From contig JAEUVI010000037.1 of NCBI GenBank assembly GCA_016787105.1, positions 1-6,113 of the forward strand: DNA of 6,113 bases, written 5' to 3'. The notes beneath the pieces are model-generated. The model did not search any database. It was given only the letters and a program-made list of their open reading frames with translations, and was not told where the DNA came from. Position numbers and translations under genes: made by a program. Below are positions 5,326 to 6,113 of this stretch, piece after piece (position 1 is the first letter of the stretch; every line of letters starts with the position of its first letter). Source of the DNA: Chitinophagaceae bacterium (lineage in GTDB: Bacteria > Bacteroidota > Bacteroidia > Chitinophagales > Chitinophagaceae).

Positions 5326-5572
5326 TGCCACATCGGTTGATTTTGAGTTTAATTCTTGTTTACGAAATGAAGAAAATGTTTGGTTAGTGGGGAACAGGTA
5401 AGTTGCACCGAGCTGCTTTGATCGAAAAATATTTTCTTTTCTACCCTTTGATATCAGCTTGAAAAGATAAAAAGAGAGGCAAAAACATCAATATGGTAAT
5501 TCAAAAGCGTAAACCTGTGTTTACAGAAACTATAGTAGAAATATTTTTTTAAAACATATAAACCGGAAGCTG
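5326..5572. other. Gene-poor gap between sodA promoter and the HNH gene
   Basis: No convincing gene is seen here. On the plus strand TTTG at 5417–5420 and TACCCTTTG at 5442–5450 (spacing 21) resemble a -33/-7 pair with one extra base in the -7 box. Downstream an ATG at 5493 opens a 19-codon frame to 5552 with AGAGAGG about 14 bp before it; this has no recognisable similarity. A 6-bp inverted repeat GTAAAC (5509–5514) and GTTTAC (5519–5524) might act as a weak terminator for the minus-strand HNH gene, since TTTT follows on that strand after two bases. A T7 tract lies at 5545–5551. Confidence 0.4.
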
Positions 5573-6113
5573 CTACTGCTTGGGCAACTTTACGTGGCTC
5601 CAGTTTTCACCGGTTTTGATGCGGTGAATCTGCATATCTGATACATTGTATTTATCGGCAATTTCACGAAGCGTCTTTCCTTTTGCAAGCATCTTTTTTA
5701 TCACCAGCACTTTAGCTTCTGACAATTTGGACCAGGCAATATTGTGCTTTAGTTTTCTTTCTTTTAATGCGGCAATCACCACCGGGTTTCGTTTGTTGTG
5801 CTTCGTTACTTCTTCCTGTGTTGCCCACCTGAGGTTGCTATACCTGTTGTTTTCTTTATTGTGATCGAGATGAATGATGAATTTCTTTTTTGCACCTGGC
5901 TTTGGCAGGAAAAATTCAGCAACCATTCTGTGTATCAAAGCCGCGAAATGTGTGTTTTTCATCTTTTTTCGCCAGATGGGGTAGCCGCCTTGCCTGCTAA
6001 AGCGAAGCAGGAAACCATCTTCAATCTTATTATTATATTTTACTACGCGCCCATAATTTGAAATTGCATATTTATACCATACCGAACCACGGGATTCATG
6101 GCCTTTTAAGTCC
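5573..6113 (-). CDS. NUMOD4/HNH endonuclease-like protein with C-terminal helix-turn-helix (N-terminus outside the window)
   Basis: The frame stays open on the minus strand to the window edge; 179 residues are visible, first full codon at 6112–6110. An internal ATG at 5962 is not the start, because the 50 residues before it belong to the fold. Domain order: a NUMOD4-like DNA-binding segment (WYKYAISNYGRVVKY, 12–26), an HNH core with IHRMVAEFFLPKPG (60–73) and IIHLDHNKENNRYSNLRW (79–96; His61, His81, Asn93), then a helix-turn-helix (about 130–170) with LREIADKYNVSDMQIHRI (148–165) and the ending GENWSHV. Such proteins resemble phage and homing nucleases and are common as scattered single genes in Bacteroidota. 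The residue before the key His is Ile instead of the usual Asp/Asn metal ligand, so cleavage activity is uncertain. No neighbour suggests a partner, and no intron or mobile-element boundary is visible. Confidence 0.82.
   Translation of the reverse strand, partial: DLKGHESRGSVWYKYAISNYGRVVKYNNKIEDGFLLRFSRQGGYPIWRKKMKNTHFAALIHRMVAEFFLPKPGAKKKFIIHLDHNKENNRYSNLRWATQEEVTKHNKRNPVVIAALKERKLKHNIAWSKLSEAKVLVIKKMLAKGKTLREIADKYNVSDMQIHRIKTGENWSHVKLPKQ

Noticed and set aside
5993..6011. Inverted repeat CCTGCT / AGCAGG (loop of 7) as a REP-like element
   Set aside because: It lies inside the HNH reading frame, which continues without a break through it, and only one copy is visible in the window.
5798..6061. 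Plus-strand open frame opposite the HNH gene
   Set aside because: The minus-strand frame shows coherent NUMOD4, HNH and helix-turn-helix motifs over the same bases; the plus frame shows none.

Overview
The window looks like ordinary chromosome of a member of the Bacteroidota, most likely a Chitinophagaceae-type bacterium; the family-level guess is an inference from protein style only. The evidence is the order bamA–ompH–ompH–murI, TAnnTTTG promoter boxes of the Bacteroidota type in front of several genes, A-rich rather than Shine-Dalgarno leaders before the start codons, and the wording of the proteins.

Region 1 (1–2635) is an outer-membrane assembly cluster. It holds the C-terminal part of BamA, entering from the left edge, followed by two tandem periplasmic OmpH/Skp-type chaperone genes, and closes with a strong intrinsic terminator at 2607–2635. 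BamA inserts beta-barrel proteins and the Skp-like proteins would carry unfolded barrels to it.

Region 2 (2636–3523) is murI (glutamate racemase, D-Glu for peptidoglycan). It has its own promoter box so close to the ATG that the mRNA may be leaderless.

Region 3 (3524–4642) is the translation and membrane-insertion cluster rpmH–rnpA–yidD. The 51-codon rpmH is preceded by a good promoter box and a structured leader of about 95 nt. A perfect 10-bp hairpin with a T tract lies between rpmH and rnpA; it could be an attenuator and it argues that rnpA starts at GTG 3942. rnpA and yidD overlap by 26 bp. A shared hairpin at 4609–4642 separates yidD from the convergent sod gene.

Region 4 (4664–5325, minus strand) is a Mn-type superoxide dismutase with its own promoter box. 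A gene-poor stretch follows (5326–5572). At the right edge a minus-strand gene encodes a NUMOD4/HNH/helix-turn-helix protein. It is open to the window edge, so its real start lies outside and the internal ATG at 5962 is not the start.

I found no defence island, CRISPR array, insertion sequence, tRNA or rRNA, and no convincing new multi-gene system. The points most worth a second look are the structured L34 leader, the rpmH–rnpA hairpin, the possibly leaderless murI mRNA and the variant HNH protein.
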